A stretch of DNA of 64,000 nt from contig JAYQJO010000001.1 in NCBI GenBank assembly GCA_038142205.1, forward strand, positions 2,480,001 through 2,544,000, written 5' to 3'. Position 1 is the stretch's first letter. Every line of letters begins with the position of its first letter. Shown one piece after another: positions 53,563-63,069 of the stretch. This DNA comes from UBA7359 sp038142205. GTDB taxonomy: Bacteria > Pseudomonadota > Gammaproteobacteria > Eutrophobiales > Eutrophobiaceae. The position numbers were made by a program, and so were the translations under genes. The notes under the pieces are model-generated. The model had not been told where the DNA came from, made no database searches, and worked only from the letters and a program-made list of their open reading frames with translations.

Positions 53563-54393
53563 ATGACTGACTTCATAACAGCGTTATTTGAATATAACTT
53601 TTTACAGCATGCCGTAATTGCCTGTTTTTTAGCGAGCATTAGTTGTGGTGTGATTGGTAGTTATATCGTGGTTAAAAAAATAAGTTTTTTAACAGGCGGC
53701 ATAGCACACTCAGTTCTTGCAGGAATGGGTATGGCTTATTTCTTTGGTACGTCACCAATCATGGGTGCCATTGTTGCTGCACTCATATCGAGTATTTTAA
53801 TTGGCTGGATCAGTCTGCGCTGGAAAGAACATGAAGATATATTGATAGCAGCGTTTTGGTCAGCTGGCATGGCGATTGGTATTTTATTCTTATCGAGGAC
53901 TCCAGGTTATAACGTTGATTTAATGAGCTATTTGTTTGGCAATATATTATTGATTACCAATAACGATTTAATTTTAATGTTGATGCTGGATATCGTCGTG
54001 TTGGGGATAGTTATGCTTTGTTATAAACACTTTTTAGTTAGTGTTTTTGATGAAGAGTTTGCAAGGTTACATGGTATTAATACCGAATTCTTTTATATCT
54101 TATTACTATGTTTAATTTCGTTAACAATAGTTATTCTGATCCAACTCGTTGGCCTGATATTAGTTATTGCGCTTTTAACTCTGCCAGCAGCGATAGCAAA
54201 TCAGTACGTGACGTCACTGTATAAAATGTTTATTTTATCAGCAATTATTTGTGCGGTAATCAGTGTCAGCGGAATAGCGATATCTTATGAACCTGATTTG
54301 CCAACAGGTTCTGTCATCGTATTATTAGCTTGTGTCTGTTACTTCATATCGGTATTTATTAAACGGATACTCGGTAAAAAGTTACATTCTTAA
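53563..54393 (+). CDS. znuB: Zinc ABC transporter permease
   Basis: 276 aa, eight hydrophobic segments, ABC-3 family. GGIAHSVLAGMGMAYFFG is the metal-pathway signature and SMxxxR-like NLMSYLFGNILLI the coupling region. Ends convergently with the DAHP synthase gene, one base between the stops. Confidence 0.95.
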   Translation: MTDFITALFEYNFLQHAVIACFLASISCGVIGSYIVVKKISFLTGGIAHSVLAGMGMAYFFGTSPIMGAIVAALISSILIGWISLRWKEHEDILIAAFWSAGMAIGILFLSRTPGYNVDLMSYLFGNILLITNNDLILMLMLDIVVLGIVMLCYKHFLVSVFDEEFARLHGINTEFFYILLLCLISLTIVILIQLVGLILVIALLTLPAAIANQYVTSLYKMFILSAIICAVISVSGIAISYEPDLPTGSVIVLLACVCYFISVFIKRILGKKLHS

Positions 54394-54394
54394 G

Positions 54395-55450
54395 CTATTT
54401 TTTACGTCTTGTTTTGCTTGCTTGTGCAAGGTTATCAATTAATTCAACCGTTTTTTCCCACCCCAGACAGGCGTCCGTAATACTCTGGCCATAGACTAAT
54501 TCCTGATCTGGCTTTACATCTTGTCGACCTGCAACATGATGACTTTCGACCATCGTGACAATGATTCGTTTATCACCATTAGCAATTTGTTCAGCGACAA
54601 CATTCGCCACATCAACTTGAGCGTCATGTTGTTTTTTACTGTTTGCATGGCTTAAATCAACCATGATTGTTGCCAGAAGATTCGCCGCTTCAAGTTCTTT
54701 CGAAACTTTTTCTATACTTTCTGCATCGAAATTAGGCTCTTTACCACCACGAAGAATAATATGTGTATCAGGATTACCTGTTGTAGAAAATATAGCGGCA
54801 TTCCCTTCTTTCGTAATTGAAAGAAAGTTATGCGGACGTATTGCTGCTCCGATTGCATCGACTGCAATTTTAGTAGTACCTAACGTACCATTCTTAAAAC
54901 CAACAGGGCATGATAAGCCGGAAGACAATTCACGATGTACTTGACTTTCAGTTGTTCGAGCGCCTATTGCTCCCCAACTAATTAAATCAGTAACATATTG
55001 TGGCGTTATTAAATCTAGATATTCTGTTGCTGCTGGCATGCCCATTTCATTGAGATCAAGTAACAATTGCCTGGCTAAATGCAGACCCTTGTTTATATTG
55101 CAGCTATCATCTAAATCAGGATCGTTAATTAAGCCTTTCCAGCCAACCGTCGTTCGTGGCTTTTCAAAATAAACTCGCATGATGATGAGTAAGTCTTTAG
55201 CATATTTTTCTTTTAAGGCTTTTAATCTGTCCGCATATTCTTTTGCCGCATCAATATTATGAATTGAACAAGGACCAGAGATAACGATTAGGCGATCATC
55301 CTCGCCGTGTAAAATTTTATGGATTTCGTTTCGGGTAGTGGCTGTTGTTACCGCAGCTTTGTCAGTAATAGGAATTTCTTCGGCAATAACGGCTGGAGAA
55401 ATAACAGGTTTAATTGAATTGATTCTTAAATCGTCTGTATTGTAATTCAT
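54395..55450 (-). CDS. aroG: 3-deoxy-7-phosphoheptulonate synthase, class I (AroG type)
   Basis: First step of aromatic amino acid synthesis, from PEP and erythrose 4-phosphate. 351 aa, normal. VISGPCSIHNIDAAKEYA, MRVYFEKPRTTVGWKG, GARTTESQVHRELSSG and DLSHANSKK with the metal Cys/His/Glu are typical. Feedback isotype (Phe, Tyr or Trp) cannot be told from sequence alone. Confidence 0.95.
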   Translation of the reverse strand: MNYNTDDLRINSIKPVISPAVIAEEIPITDKAAVTTATTRNEIHKILHGEDDRLIVISGPCSIHNIDAAKEYADRLKALKEKYAKDLLIIMRVYFEKPRTTVGWKGLINDPDLDDSCNINKGLHLARQLLLDLNEMGMPAATEYLDLITPQYVTDLISWGAIGARTTESQVHRELSSGLSCPVGFKNGTLGTTKIAVDAIGAAIRPHNFLSITKEGNAAIFSTTGNPDTHIILRGGKEPNFDAESIEKVSKELEAANLLATIMVDLSHANSKKQHDAQVDVANVVAEQIANGDKRIIVTMVESHHVAGRQDVKPDQELVYGQSITDACLGWEKTVELIDNLAQASKTRRKK

Positions 55451-55492
55451 AGTGCTTCAATCTTATTTTATAATTTTTAATTAATAGTCTTA

Positions 55493-55834
55493 TTAGCCTG
55501 CTGGCCAGTTAAATTCTCGTCCAGCAAGAATATGAAGATGTAAATGGAAAACGGTTTGTCCTGCTGCTTCACCATTATTTACGACTAGACGGAAGGCCTC
55601 TCCATAACCTTGTTGTTTGGCGATTTCCCCAGCTTTGAATAAAAGATGTCCTAATAAAGCTTGATCTTCTTGTTCCGCATCTGCAACCTTTACAATAGGC
55701 TTCTTTGGGATGAGCAGGATATGTACAGGTGCTTGAGGCGCAATATCGTTAAATGCCAGACACAAATCATCCTCATAAACAATATCTGCTGGTATTTCAC
55801 GGCTAATAATCTTGCTAAATAGTGTCTCTGCCAT
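55493..55834 (-). CDS. hinT: HIT family nucleotide hydrolase (HinT)
   Basis: 113 aa. Histidine triad FHLHLHILAGR, with FNDIAPQAPVHILLIPK before it. HinT cleaves aminoacyl- and phosphoramidate-AMP. 42 nt upstream of the DAHP synthase gene on the same strand. Confidence 0.93.
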   Translation of the reverse strand: MAETLFSKIISREIPADIVYEDDLCLAFNDIAPQAPVHILLIPKKPIVKVADAEQEDQALLGHLLFKAGEIAKQQGYGEAFRLVVNNGEAAGQTVFHLHLHILAGREFNWPAG

Positions 55835-55950
55835 TTTCTACTCATATTCAAAAGGTTAGTTCGAGCAGCGATTATAGCCTCTATTTAGCGATAATAAACA
55901 CTTTAACGCTAAAACAAGCGCTATTGTGTTTAATAGAAGTGTCTTAATGA

Positions 55951-57129
55951 TTAAGACGTCAGTTTTCTGTATCTTAGATAGAGAAGTTGCGGAATAAGTC
56001 CGGTCTTATGAATAGGCGCGTTAGACATTGAATGGTGTTCCAGATTCAACGAGCTTAACTTAAACGTTGTCTCTTCTGTGGGGAAAATATCGAAATCAAA
56101 ATATTTAATATCATGTGTATCGTATCTTTTCACGGCTTCCCGTTGAAAAATTTGTTGTCGAGCCTTATTTGCAGCTAGCAAAATATTTTTAGTAACCAGT
56201 TCAGGTTGATCCAGGTGAATTACATGGCCGCTTTTATAAGCCATAAAGTGTTCCGTATCTAGTGAAAGGTTTTCCAGATCATTTTGCAGGTTGGCCCACC
56301 TTAGTTCTCGGCGGTCGCCCATTTCGTTATGTGGCCAGACTCGTTTCCCACGAGTGATAATCACTACTGGAAATGAATAGGCTTGTTTCTGACGGTGACT
56401 CAGTACTTGTTCAGCGCTCAAATCCATTAGCTCAGACTCATTTACTACTGTCATTCTAGATTTAAATGATGACATCAGTTGGTAGGCTGTAAATACTTTA
56501 TCGAGCGGGAAGTTCTTCGATACAACCGGGCGCATTACGCGTATGTTTGTAGTATTTTTATGTGTAAACGTTTTCTTGCGTTTTTTTCGTTTGAATTCTT
56601 CAGTATTAAACTGTTCAGGGTGAGAAGCATCTACAAATACCATCCCGGCAACCAACTCAGGATACTCGCTGGCAAAATAACGTATGTTATAGCCACCGAA
56701 AGAATGACCTACAAGAATATAGGGACCTTGAATTGCTGCTTCTGATAATAAGACACGAAGTTCTCTACTGATACGAGCCGTTGTTCTAGGTCTCGGGCCG
56801 GGCTCACTCCAGCCATAACCGGCGCGATCATAGCTGCACATTTTATAGTTACTTGATAATTTGCCTTGTATTTTTTCCCATTCCAGTGAAAAACCACCGA
56901 TGCCCGAGTCAATAATGACTGTAGGTGAGCCTTCTCCAACACAGTGAATATGTAAACGGTGTGAGCCGACATTAATAAGTTTACCGGGATATGGTTTTTT
57001 ACTAGTCTGAAAAGGTGTCTGGTTTGCTGCCTGAGCTGTTATCGAAAGAGAAAAGACTGTTATAAAGAGCAAAAGGAAAGTTAGTCTATAATGACTAAGA
57101 TTCAGTTTTTGCACTATATATTTACTCAT
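55951..57129 (-). CDS. Exported alpha/beta hydrolase
   Basis: 392 aa. Signal peptide (LTFLLLFITVFSLSITAQA), HG-type oxyanion segment in RLHIHCVGEGSPTVI, nucleophile elbow VGHSFGGYN with catalytic Ser, and a late GHVIHLDQPE with the His. The C-terminal 70 residues (after AVKRYDTHDIKYFDFD) are not part of the core. Serine hydrolase of unknown substrate in the envelope. Confidence 0.82.
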   Translation of the reverse strand: MSKYIVQKLNLSHYRLTFLLLFITVFSLSITAQAANQTPFQTSKKPYPGKLINVGSHRLHIHCVGEGSPTVIIDSGIGGFSLEWEKIQGKLSSNYKMCSYDRAGYGWSEPGPRPRTTARISRELRVLLSEAAIQGPYILVGHSFGGYNIRYFASEYPELVAGMVFVDASHPEQFNTEEFKRKKRKKTFTHKNTTNIRVMRPVVSKNFPLDKVFTAYQLMSSFKSRMTVVNESELMDLSAEQVLSHRQKQAYSFPVVIITRGKRVWPHNEMGDRRELRWANLQNDLENLSLDTEHFMAYKSGHVIHLDQPELVTKNILLAANKARQQIFQREAVKRYDTHDIKYFDFDIFPTEETTFKLSSLNLEHHSMSNAPIHKTGLIPQLLYLRYRKLTS

Positions 57130-57583
57130 ATCTGTTCTCCTATATGTTTAAATCAGGAGACTTTAATGAGCCCCTGATGGAGAGGAGTGTTATATATTAT
57201 AAGTGTTAGCAGTTTTTTTTACTAAATCTTGATGATTTTTGTCCGATCATCAATTTGCTTTGTATTTAGCTAAAACTGCTAATTACCCGTTACAATCTAT
57301 TCATAGCATTTGTTATGCCAAAATTTAATTAATAAAAAGTCAGTGAAATCAATTAGATAAATAAATAGTATTTTTTGAGGTTTTATAAACAGATCTAAAA
57401 AGCGCAAAAATTGTGCGGCGCTTATAACATTGGTGCAATTTGTAGATGAAACTGTAGTCTCAAAGTTCATACTATATCGATGACTTTTATGGAATGAATG
57501 GCTTATGTATATCATTAAATAAGGCTTGATTGCATTAAGAAAATTAATTTATAGAGATAAAATTTATCAATGAGCTGGAAATT
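57130..57583. other. Intergenic region
   Basis: 454 nt between divergent genes. Contains a hairpin ATCAGG/CCTGAT (57152-57178) just before the hydrolase ribosome site AGGAG (about 57137-57141), and an open stretch of no convincing coding value. Confidence 0.45.
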
Positions 57584-58279
57584 ATGAGTCAATACATGAA
57601 ACGACATTCAATTTTTTTGTTACTAAGCTTGTCATTATTAACGATGTTAACGTCTTGTGAAGCGAGAAAAACGCCAGATCAGGTGAGTGAATATTTCTGG
57701 TTAGGCATTAAAACAAAAAATATTGCCCTAGTAAAAAAATACAGTTTAAAAAGTTCTATCGATAAAGATGAAGATTTAAGACAGATAAATGAATTTGCCG
57801 AATTCAGTTTTGGCAAGATAATAATAGATGCAGACAGAAGTGAAATAGAAACGATGGTGACCAGTGTATTAAACGAAGAAAAAGTAGATATAAAGCTCAC
57901 AACTTATATGGAAAAACACGGTGATGTATGGAAGGTTGATTTTGATAAAACACTAGGGCAGTTAACTGTCGAACAAAATATCGCGGAAGTACTAAACGAT
58001 ATTGAAAAAATGAAGGAAGAAATGACGGAACAACTAGTAGAGTCCGCTGAAGAGATAAAAGAAAAGGTTGTGCCAGAAATAAATGCAAAGGTAGAAGAGA
58101 TTCAGGAAAAGGTCATTCCAGAAATTAAGTCAGAACTGGATAAAGCCGAGAAACAATTTATGGAAAGTCTTCCTGGATTGAAAGATATGTTCGATGATCT
58201 TTTACAGGAGATAGAGAAGTCTATTGAAAAAGTGTTACCAAAAGAAGAAAAAGAGGAAGTAAAAACTCAGCAAACCTGA
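57584..58279 (+). CDS. Lipoprotein with C-terminal coiled coil (DUF4878-like)
   Basis: 231 aa. Signal peptide with lipobox LTSC, an N-terminal part (TPDQVSEYFWLGIKTKNIAL, KHGDVWKVDFDKTL) resembling DUF4878/NTF2-like lipoproteins, then 100 residues of heptad-type Glu/Lys helix (EKVVPEINAKVEEIQEKVIP). The last 120 bases are copied exactly at 60255-60375 (see repeat). Function unknown. Confidence 0.78.
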   Translation: MSQYMKRHSIFLLLSLSLLTMLTSCEARKTPDQVSEYFWLGIKTKNIALVKKYSLKSSIDKDEDLRQINEFAEFSFGKIIIDADRSEIETMVTSVLNEEKVDIKLTTYMEKHGDVWKVDFDKTLGQLTVEQNIAEVLNDIEKMKEEMTEQLVESAEEIKEKVVPEINAKVEEIQEKVIPEIKSELDKAEKQFMESLPGLKDMFDDLLQEIEKSIEKVLPKEEKEEVKTQQT

Positions 58280-58288
58280 CTTATCTTT
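58159..58288 (+). repeat. 130-bp direct repeat, copy 1
   Basis: Identical to 60255-60384. It covers the last 40 codons of the lipoprotein gene plus 9 bases. Beyond it the copies stay similar, but no longer identical, through the start of the next small gene (to about 58410/60500). Confidence 0.95.
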
Positions 58289-58366
58289 AACGATGTTATT
58301 TACAGGCTTCTTTAGTCTTGATTTACCTGATTTGTTTTTAGAGTCGAAATTAAAGGGGAGCGAGCT

Positions 58367-58507
58367 ATGTTAAAGGTATTTTCATTATTCTTGTCATTGG
58401 CCCTTGGGGTACCCAACTATCGCTATAGATGCTGGCGCATTCGCAAGATTGCCAAAGAGAGAGTTTATCTATTATCATCAATGTGCCCATTTAAAACGCA
58501 TGAGTAA
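58367..58507 (+). pseudogene. Truncated copy of the small exported gene at 60465
   Basis: ATG 58367 with the same GGGGAGC ribosome site and signal peptide start (MLKVFSLFLSL) as the gene at 60465, but diverging after residue 11 and ending at TAA 58505. It is the broken duplicate of that gene. Confidence 0.7.
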
Positions 58508-58600
58508 TGCTGAGCATGAATTTGCTTGCACAGCATAGTCATTACTCCGAGATAGAGGTGAGAAGCCTGATTCAAGTTCTCACAAAAGAATTTGGCTGGC
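58420..58600 (+). pseudogene. Unidentified coding remnant
   Basis: A second frame reads DAGAFARLPKREFIYYHQCA then HLKRMSNAEHEFACTA and, past a stop, SLLRDRGEKPDSSSHKRIWL. The HQCAH and following ADC/LR-like spacing look like a decayed gene of an HxxxH-type domain protein. Boundaries are approximate and the family is unidentified. Confidence 0.35.
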
Positions 58601-58785
58601 GTAAACTCTGGTATAAATTGCTTGATTGCAAAGGTTTTCAACAAGCCCAATAGAATTGATTAAACTTACTGGAATGCCAGATGTCTACAAAAGCTGGGGT
58701 AAGGTTCACTGTTTGTGACCTCGGCAATATTGCTACAATATGTGCCAAAGATGAATACAATTTAACTATAAACAGAGGGTAGCTT

Positions 58786-60156
58786 ATGATAAATCAATGC
58801 CTTACAAATTCGTCTCCGCTTATAGCGCGTATCTATAATTATCAAAATATTCTCAGGAAAATAATTTTTATTTTGGCACTGGTATTTCTCGTGGTCATCA
58901 ACATTCATGCTGATAATAGCGATATAGATCAACATGAAGAGAGCTTGATGACAGCAACTATCATCGGGTTGTTAGTTGCTGCACAAGAGGATTTAGAAGC
59001 GGGCTATTTAACAGAGCCTGAGGGTGACAATGCCTTTGAAAAGGTAAAAAAAATATTCGAAGAAGACCCGGATCATCTTGGTGCTGCCCGCATACTATCT
59101 GATATTTTTAAAAGGCATACCCAGTCCTTACAGGATGCACTCAACAACAAAGAATATGAGGTGGCAAAAAAATATCTTAAGGAGATCCGCAAGATTAACC
59201 CGGATGCGATAGCCGTCTCCAACGCAGAAAAATCTCTTGGAGGTCAGAGTGAGGTAGCAAACCAGATCAAAACTATTAATAGAGAACAACACGCTCAAGC
59301 GGGTGAAATGATCAAGATTAATGGTGGCACCTTTCTCATGGGAACGCTGGCAGGAAGAAACGATGAAGAGCCACAACACCTGGTTACGGTTCCTGGATTT
59401 GAAATGGCAAAATATGAAGTCACCGTAGGCCAGTTTAAAGAATTTGTTAAGGCCACTGACTATGTTACCGACGCAGAGCAGAATTTACACAGAGAAGGTT
59501 GTTATGGTGTTATTGACGGACTCGATTTTGGCTGGAAAAAAGAAATGAACTGGCGCAACCCCGGCTTTGATCAAACCGATAATCACCCTGTTGTCTGTGT
59601 TAGCTGGAATGATGCACAAGCCTATATCGCCTGGTTAAATAAGGAAACCGCCAGCAACTACAGCCTGCCTTCTGAAGCTATATGGGAATATGCAGCACGA
59701 GCCGGTAGTTCAACAAATTATCATTTTGGAGATGAAAAAGCAGAGCTATGCAAATACGCCAACTTATACGATGAAGTAGCACAGGCTATTAATAAATACG
59801 GTTGGAGGCATGCGAAATGTAATGATGGTGAAGCTAAAACAGCTAAAGTAGGTCAGTATAATGCGAGTCCCTATGGTCTGCATGACATGCATGGCAATGT
59901 TTGGGAATGGGCTGGTGATTGTTGGAAATCAGGTTATGTTGATGCGCCGAGTAATGGCGAAATGTATAAGAGGGATGGATGTCAACTTCGTGTTGTCCGT
60001 GGTGGATCCTGGTATAACATTCCTAAAGGGGTCAGGTCAGCGAACCGTTATTGGTATAAATCCTCCTACCGTAGTTTTAACCTGGGCTTTCGTTTATTAA
60101 GAGACACGAGTCTCATCATGACACATGGAACAAGGTCACAAGCGAGCAATCGATAG
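58786..60156 (+). CDS. Formylglycine-generating-enzyme-like (SUMF1/FGE-sulfatase) domain protein
   Basis: 456 aa. Signal/anchor (IIFILALVFLVVINIHADN), a helical TPR-like region (residues 45-165, DLEAGYLTEPEGDNAFEKV), then the FGE-sulfatase domain from about residue 175: GEMIKINGGTFLMGT, YEVTVGQFKEFV, HPVVCVSWNDAQAYIAWLN, LPSEAIWEYAARAG, GLHDMHGNVWEWAGDCW and VVRGGSW...FNLGFRLL. The catalytic Cys pair of true FGE is not evident, so it is more likely a PvdO/lectin-like or structural relative. The gene sits between copies of a duplicated segment, so it arrived or was rearranged with it. Confidence 0.85.
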   Translation: MINQCLTNSSPLIARIYNYQNILRKIIFILALVFLVVINIHADNSDIDQHEESLMTATIIGLLVAAQEDLEAGYLTEPEGDNAFEKVKKIFEEDPDHLGAARILSDIFKRHTQSLQDALNNKEYEVAKKYLKEIRKINPDAIAVSNAEKSLGGQSEVANQIKTINREQHAQAGEMIKINGGTFLMGTLAGRNDEEPQHLVTVPGFEMAKYEVTVGQFKEFVKATDYVTDAEQNLHREGCYGVIDGLDFGWKKEMNWRNPGFDQTDNHPVVCVSWNDAQAYIAWLNKETASNYSLPSEAIWEYAARAGSSTNYHFGDEKAELCKYANLYDEVAQAINKYGWRHAKCNDGEAKTAKVGQYNASPYGLHDMHGNVWEWAGDCWKSGYVDAPSNGEMYKRDGCQLRVVRGGSWYNIPKGVRSANRYWYKSSYRSFNLGFRLLRDTSLIMTHGTRSQASNR

Positions 60157-60254
60157 TATTTGCTTAAAGCTTGAATCTTATGTGGGCTGATTAAGGAAGA
60201 TAAAAAACTTCTGCTAGACCTCCACTATCACCTATCTGGAAAAACAGAGTGGTC

Positions 60255-60384
60255 TATGGAAAGTCTTCCTGGATTGAAAGATATGTTCGATGATCTTTTA
60301 CAGGAGATAGAGAAGTCTATTGAAAAAGTGTTACCAAAAGAAGAAAAAGAGGAAGTAAAAACTCAGCAAACCTGACTTATCTTT
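60255..60384 (+). repeat. 130-bp direct repeat, copy 2
   Basis: Exact copy of 58159-58288. Here it is a headless end of the lipoprotein gene (last 40 codons and stop at 60373-60375), not expressed as a whole protein, followed by the leader of the intact small exported gene. Confidence 0.95.
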
Positions 60385-60464
60385 TAAGGGTGTTATTTAC
60401 AGCACCGTCTCTTTTCTTTAGTCTTGGTTTATCTTTGAAGTCCAAATTAAAAGGGGAGCGGGCT

Positions 60465-60878
60465 ATGTTAAAGGTATTTTCATTATTTTTATCATTAATG
60501 GTCTTTTCTGTAAATGCACTCGCAGTTGAGCCTGTGTTAGATCAGCAAGGCATGTTCTATTTTAATCTGACTTTCGATGCTGGAACATCCGCAAAAACAG
60601 AACATGATTTTGGTTTTAGATTCGACAGAGCATTAATACAACCTGATGAAACAATAGCAATGAATCAATTAACCGATTCACCTGCCGTACTTAACCTGAA
60701 ACTAAGTGACAATGGTTTAAAAGCGTTTGAGTTAAATGGTATCGATTATTCTCAGGAAATTTATGTCGCCCGAGCCGATGGCGAACCGGAAGCAAAACCA
60801 AGAAAAAAAGTAAATATTCCGCTCGGTGTTATTATCGGTGTGGGAATAGGCGCCTTAGCGCTAGCCGGTTTTAATTAA
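60465..60878 (+). CDS. Small exported protein, unknown
   Basis: 137 aa from ATG 60465, which follows AGGGGAG at good spacing; an in-frame earlier start would include the repeat leader and is less likely. Signal peptide (LFLSLMVFSVNALAVEP), an extracytoplasmic domain (FYFNLTFDAGTSAKTEHDFG, LNLKLSDNGLKAFELNGIDY), and a hydrophobic C-terminus VIIGVGIGALALAGFN that may span the membrane. Family not recognised. Confidence 0.72.
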   Translation: MLKVFSLFLSLMVFSVNALAVEPVLDQQGMFYFNLTFDAGTSAKTEHDFGFRFDRALIQPDETIAMNQLTDSPAVLNLKLSDNGLKAFELNGIDYSQEIYVARADGEPEAKPRKKVNIPLGVIIGVGIGALALAGFN

Positions 60879-60899
60879 AAAATAAGAAATATTAAAAGA

Positions 60900-60930
60900 A
60901 AAAAGCCAGTATATTTGTACTGGCTTTTTT
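60900..60930. terminator. Rho-independent terminator, usable on both strands
   Basis: Stem GCCAGTA (60905-60911), loop TATTTG, stem TACTGGC (60918-60924), flanked by A on the left and six T on the right, so it can end both the small gene (plus) and the tRNA side (minus). Confidence 0.9.
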
Positions 60931-60933
60931 ATA

Positions 60934-61010
60934 TGGTGGGCCCGGAGTGACTTGAACACTCGACCTGCCGATTATGAGTCGGATGCTCTAACCAACTGAG
61001 CTACGGGCCC
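60934..61010 (-). tRNA. tRNA with CAT anticodon, probably tRNA-Ile2
   Basis: 77 nt on the minus strand with encoded CCA. Acceptor GGGCCCG/CGGGCCC pairs fully, D-arm GCTCAGTTGGTTAGAGC, anticodon loop CTCATAA with CAT, T-arm GTTCAAGTC. The ACTCATAATC core and GGGCCC acceptor resemble the lysidine-modified tRNA-Ile(CAT) near rpoD in other gammaproteobacteria; annotation as Met is possible. Confidence 0.88.
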
Positions 61011-61031
61011 AAAACAGCTTGAGATTATAAA

Positions 61032-62885
61032 TTAGTTATCAAGAAATGTCTTAAGCTCGTCCGAACGTGAAGGGTGTCTAAGCTTACGTAATGCTTTCGC
61101 TTCAATTTGACGGATACGCTCACGTGTTACATCAAACTGTTTACCCACTTCTTCAAGTGTATGGTCGGTATTCATATCAATACCAAAACGCATTCTTAAA
61201 ACTTTAGCCTCACGAGGTGTTAAGCCTTCCAGTGCATCACGCGTAGTACGACGTAAACCTTCAAAGCCCGCTGAATCACCCGGTGCCTGGATATTCGCAT
61301 CCTCAATAAAATCGCCTAAATGTGAATCTTCATCGTCACCAATCGGTGTCTCCATAGAGATAGGTTCTTTTGCAATTTTAAGAACTTTACGCACTTTTTC
61401 TTCCGGCATTTCCATGCGTTCTGCCAGTTCTTCGGGCGTAGGTTCACGACCCATTTCTTGAAGTACCTGCCTTGAAATACGGTTCAGTTTATTAATCGTT
61501 TCTATCATATGAACTGGAATACGAATCGTACGCGCCTGATCGGCAATAGAACGAGTAATCGCCTGACGGATCCACCAGGTCGCATAAGTTGAAAATTTAT
61601 AACCGCGACGGTATTCAAATTTATCAACAGCTTTCATCAAACCTATATTGCCTTCCTGAATCAGATCAAGGAACAGTAAACCGCGGTTGGTGTATTTCTT
61701 TGCAATAGATATTACAAGTCGTAGGTTGGCTTCGACCATTTCTTTTTTTGCACGGCGTGCTTTTGCTTCACCGATAGAAATGCTTCTGTTGATTTCCTTA
61801 ATTTCAGAAATATCCAGTAATGCATCTTCAAAGATGGTAGCAAGCTTGCCCTGTACCTTAAGAATTTCTTCTTCTTGTTCTTTTAGCTTCTCTACATAAG
61901 GGGCTTTCTTTTTAAGGATACTTTTAACCCACTTATGGTTTATTTCATTGCCTGGAAAATCGGCAATGAATTCTTTGCGAGGCATCTTCGCCTCTTTGAC
62001 ACAGAGTTCCATTACACGACGTTCCGTGAAACGAATACGGTAAATTAAGTCACGTAAGTTATCTGTTAATAAAGCAATAAATTTTGGTGCTAGTTTCAGT
62101 TCAAGGAAAAAGTCAGCAAGTTCTTTTTCGTGAACTTTAGTTTTGTTGTCTTCCTTGCCATAACGTTTAACAGATTTAACGTATTTGGTATGAAGCTTCT
62201 CGAGTTTTTCAATATGCTCTCTAACATCTTCAACGGTTAATGCCGCGACTTCCTCTTCTTCATCATCATCATCGTCGTCATCGTTTTTATCTGACTCCTG
62301 AATCTGGGTTGGGTTAACAACCTGAATACCTTCATCAGGATAATGGGAAGTATCATTAAAGCCGACAATAGCATCACTGAGTTTCATTTCTTCGTTCAGG
62401 ATCATCGCATAAGCACTAAGTAATGTTTTTATTGTGCCTGGATAACTCGATAAGGCACTCAATACCTGACCAAGTCCTTCTTCAATTCGTTTCGCAATTC
62501 TGATTTCGCCTTCACGGGTCAATAGATCAACGGTACCCATTTCGCGCATATACATTCTGACGGGGTCCGTTGTGCGGCCAAATTCATTCTCCAGACTCGC
62601 CAAAGCTGCTGCCGCTTCTGCTGCCGCATCTTCATCAGGGGCATTGGTGTTGTCCGTGATTTGTCCTTCAAGATCCGGTGGAGATTCATGTACAGTAATC
62701 CCCATATCATTAATCATGTTAACGATATCTTCGATCTGCTCCGGTTCGACGATGTCATTAGGAAGATGATCATTGACTTCAGCATATGTCAGAAAACCTT
62801 GTTCCTTACCTCGGGCAATAAGTACTTTCAATAAGGATTTGTCGTCTTCTTTTAGGGCTGGTTCTTGTTGTTCTGCTTGTTCCAT
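61032..62885 (-). CDS. rpoD: RNA polymerase sigma factor RpoD (sigma-70)
   Basis: 617 aa, normal for RpoD. Region 1.1 (residues 1-80), region 1.2 DPVRMYMREMGTVDLLTREG, an acidic variable part (DDDDDDEEEE), region 2 with NLRLVISIAKKYTNRGLLFL and YKFSTYATWWIRQAITRSIA, region 3 TINKLNRISRQVLQEMGREP, region 4 LEEVGKQFDVTRERIRQIEA. Directly downstream of dnaG on the same strand, a usual order. Confidence 0.98.
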   Translation of the reverse strand: MEQAEQQEPALKEDDKSLLKVLIARGKEQGFLTYAEVNDHLPNDIVEPEQIEDIVNMINDMGITVHESPPDLEGQITDNTNAPDEDAAAEAAAALASLENEFGRTTDPVRMYMREMGTVDLLTREGEIRIAKRIEEGLGQVLSALSSYPGTIKTLLSAYAMILNEEMKLSDAIVGFNDTSHYPDEGIQVVNPTQIQESDKNDDDDDDDEEEEVAALTVEDVREHIEKLEKLHTKYVKSVKRYGKEDNKTKVHEKELADFFLELKLAPKFIALLTDNLRDLIYRIRFTERRVMELCVKEAKMPRKEFIADFPGNEINHKWVKSILKKKAPYVEKLKEQEEEILKVQGKLATIFEDALLDISEIKEINRSISIGEAKARRAKKEMVEANLRLVISIAKKYTNRGLLFLDLIQEGNIGLMKAVDKFEYRRGYKFSTYATWWIRQAITRSIADQARTIRIPVHMIETINKLNRISRQVLQEMGREPTPEELAERMEMPEEKVRKVLKIAKEPISMETPIGDDEDSHLGDFIEDANIQAPGDSAGFEGLRRTTRDALEGLTPREAKVLRMRFGIDMNTDHTLEEVGKQFDVTRERIRQIEAKALRKLRHPSRSDELKTFLDN

Positions 62886-63069
62886 AGGTAAACTGGCTCG
62901 AAAATTGCTATTAAATTTTTGTAAAATATTAGGTAAACTGAGTTATAACTCGTTGATTAATATAAAATCATTTGTCCGGACTAAAAAGGTCAAGTCTAGC
63001 ACATAGGTCCGATATCCGCTAGGCCGATTCTATTAAATAATCTTTGCAACAGTCAGCTTTCTATGGTGA

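Noticed and set aside
57297..57515. 72-codon minus-strand frame between the hydrolase and lipoprotein genes
   Set aside because: No ribosome site, odd composition (Ser, Phe, Ile, His in AT-rich DNA) and no recognisable motif; looks like chance openness.
60390..60464. Longer N-terminus for the small exported protein
   Set aside because: The extra 25 codons come from the repeat leader, lack a ribosome site, and would put a second hydrophobic stretch before the signal peptide.
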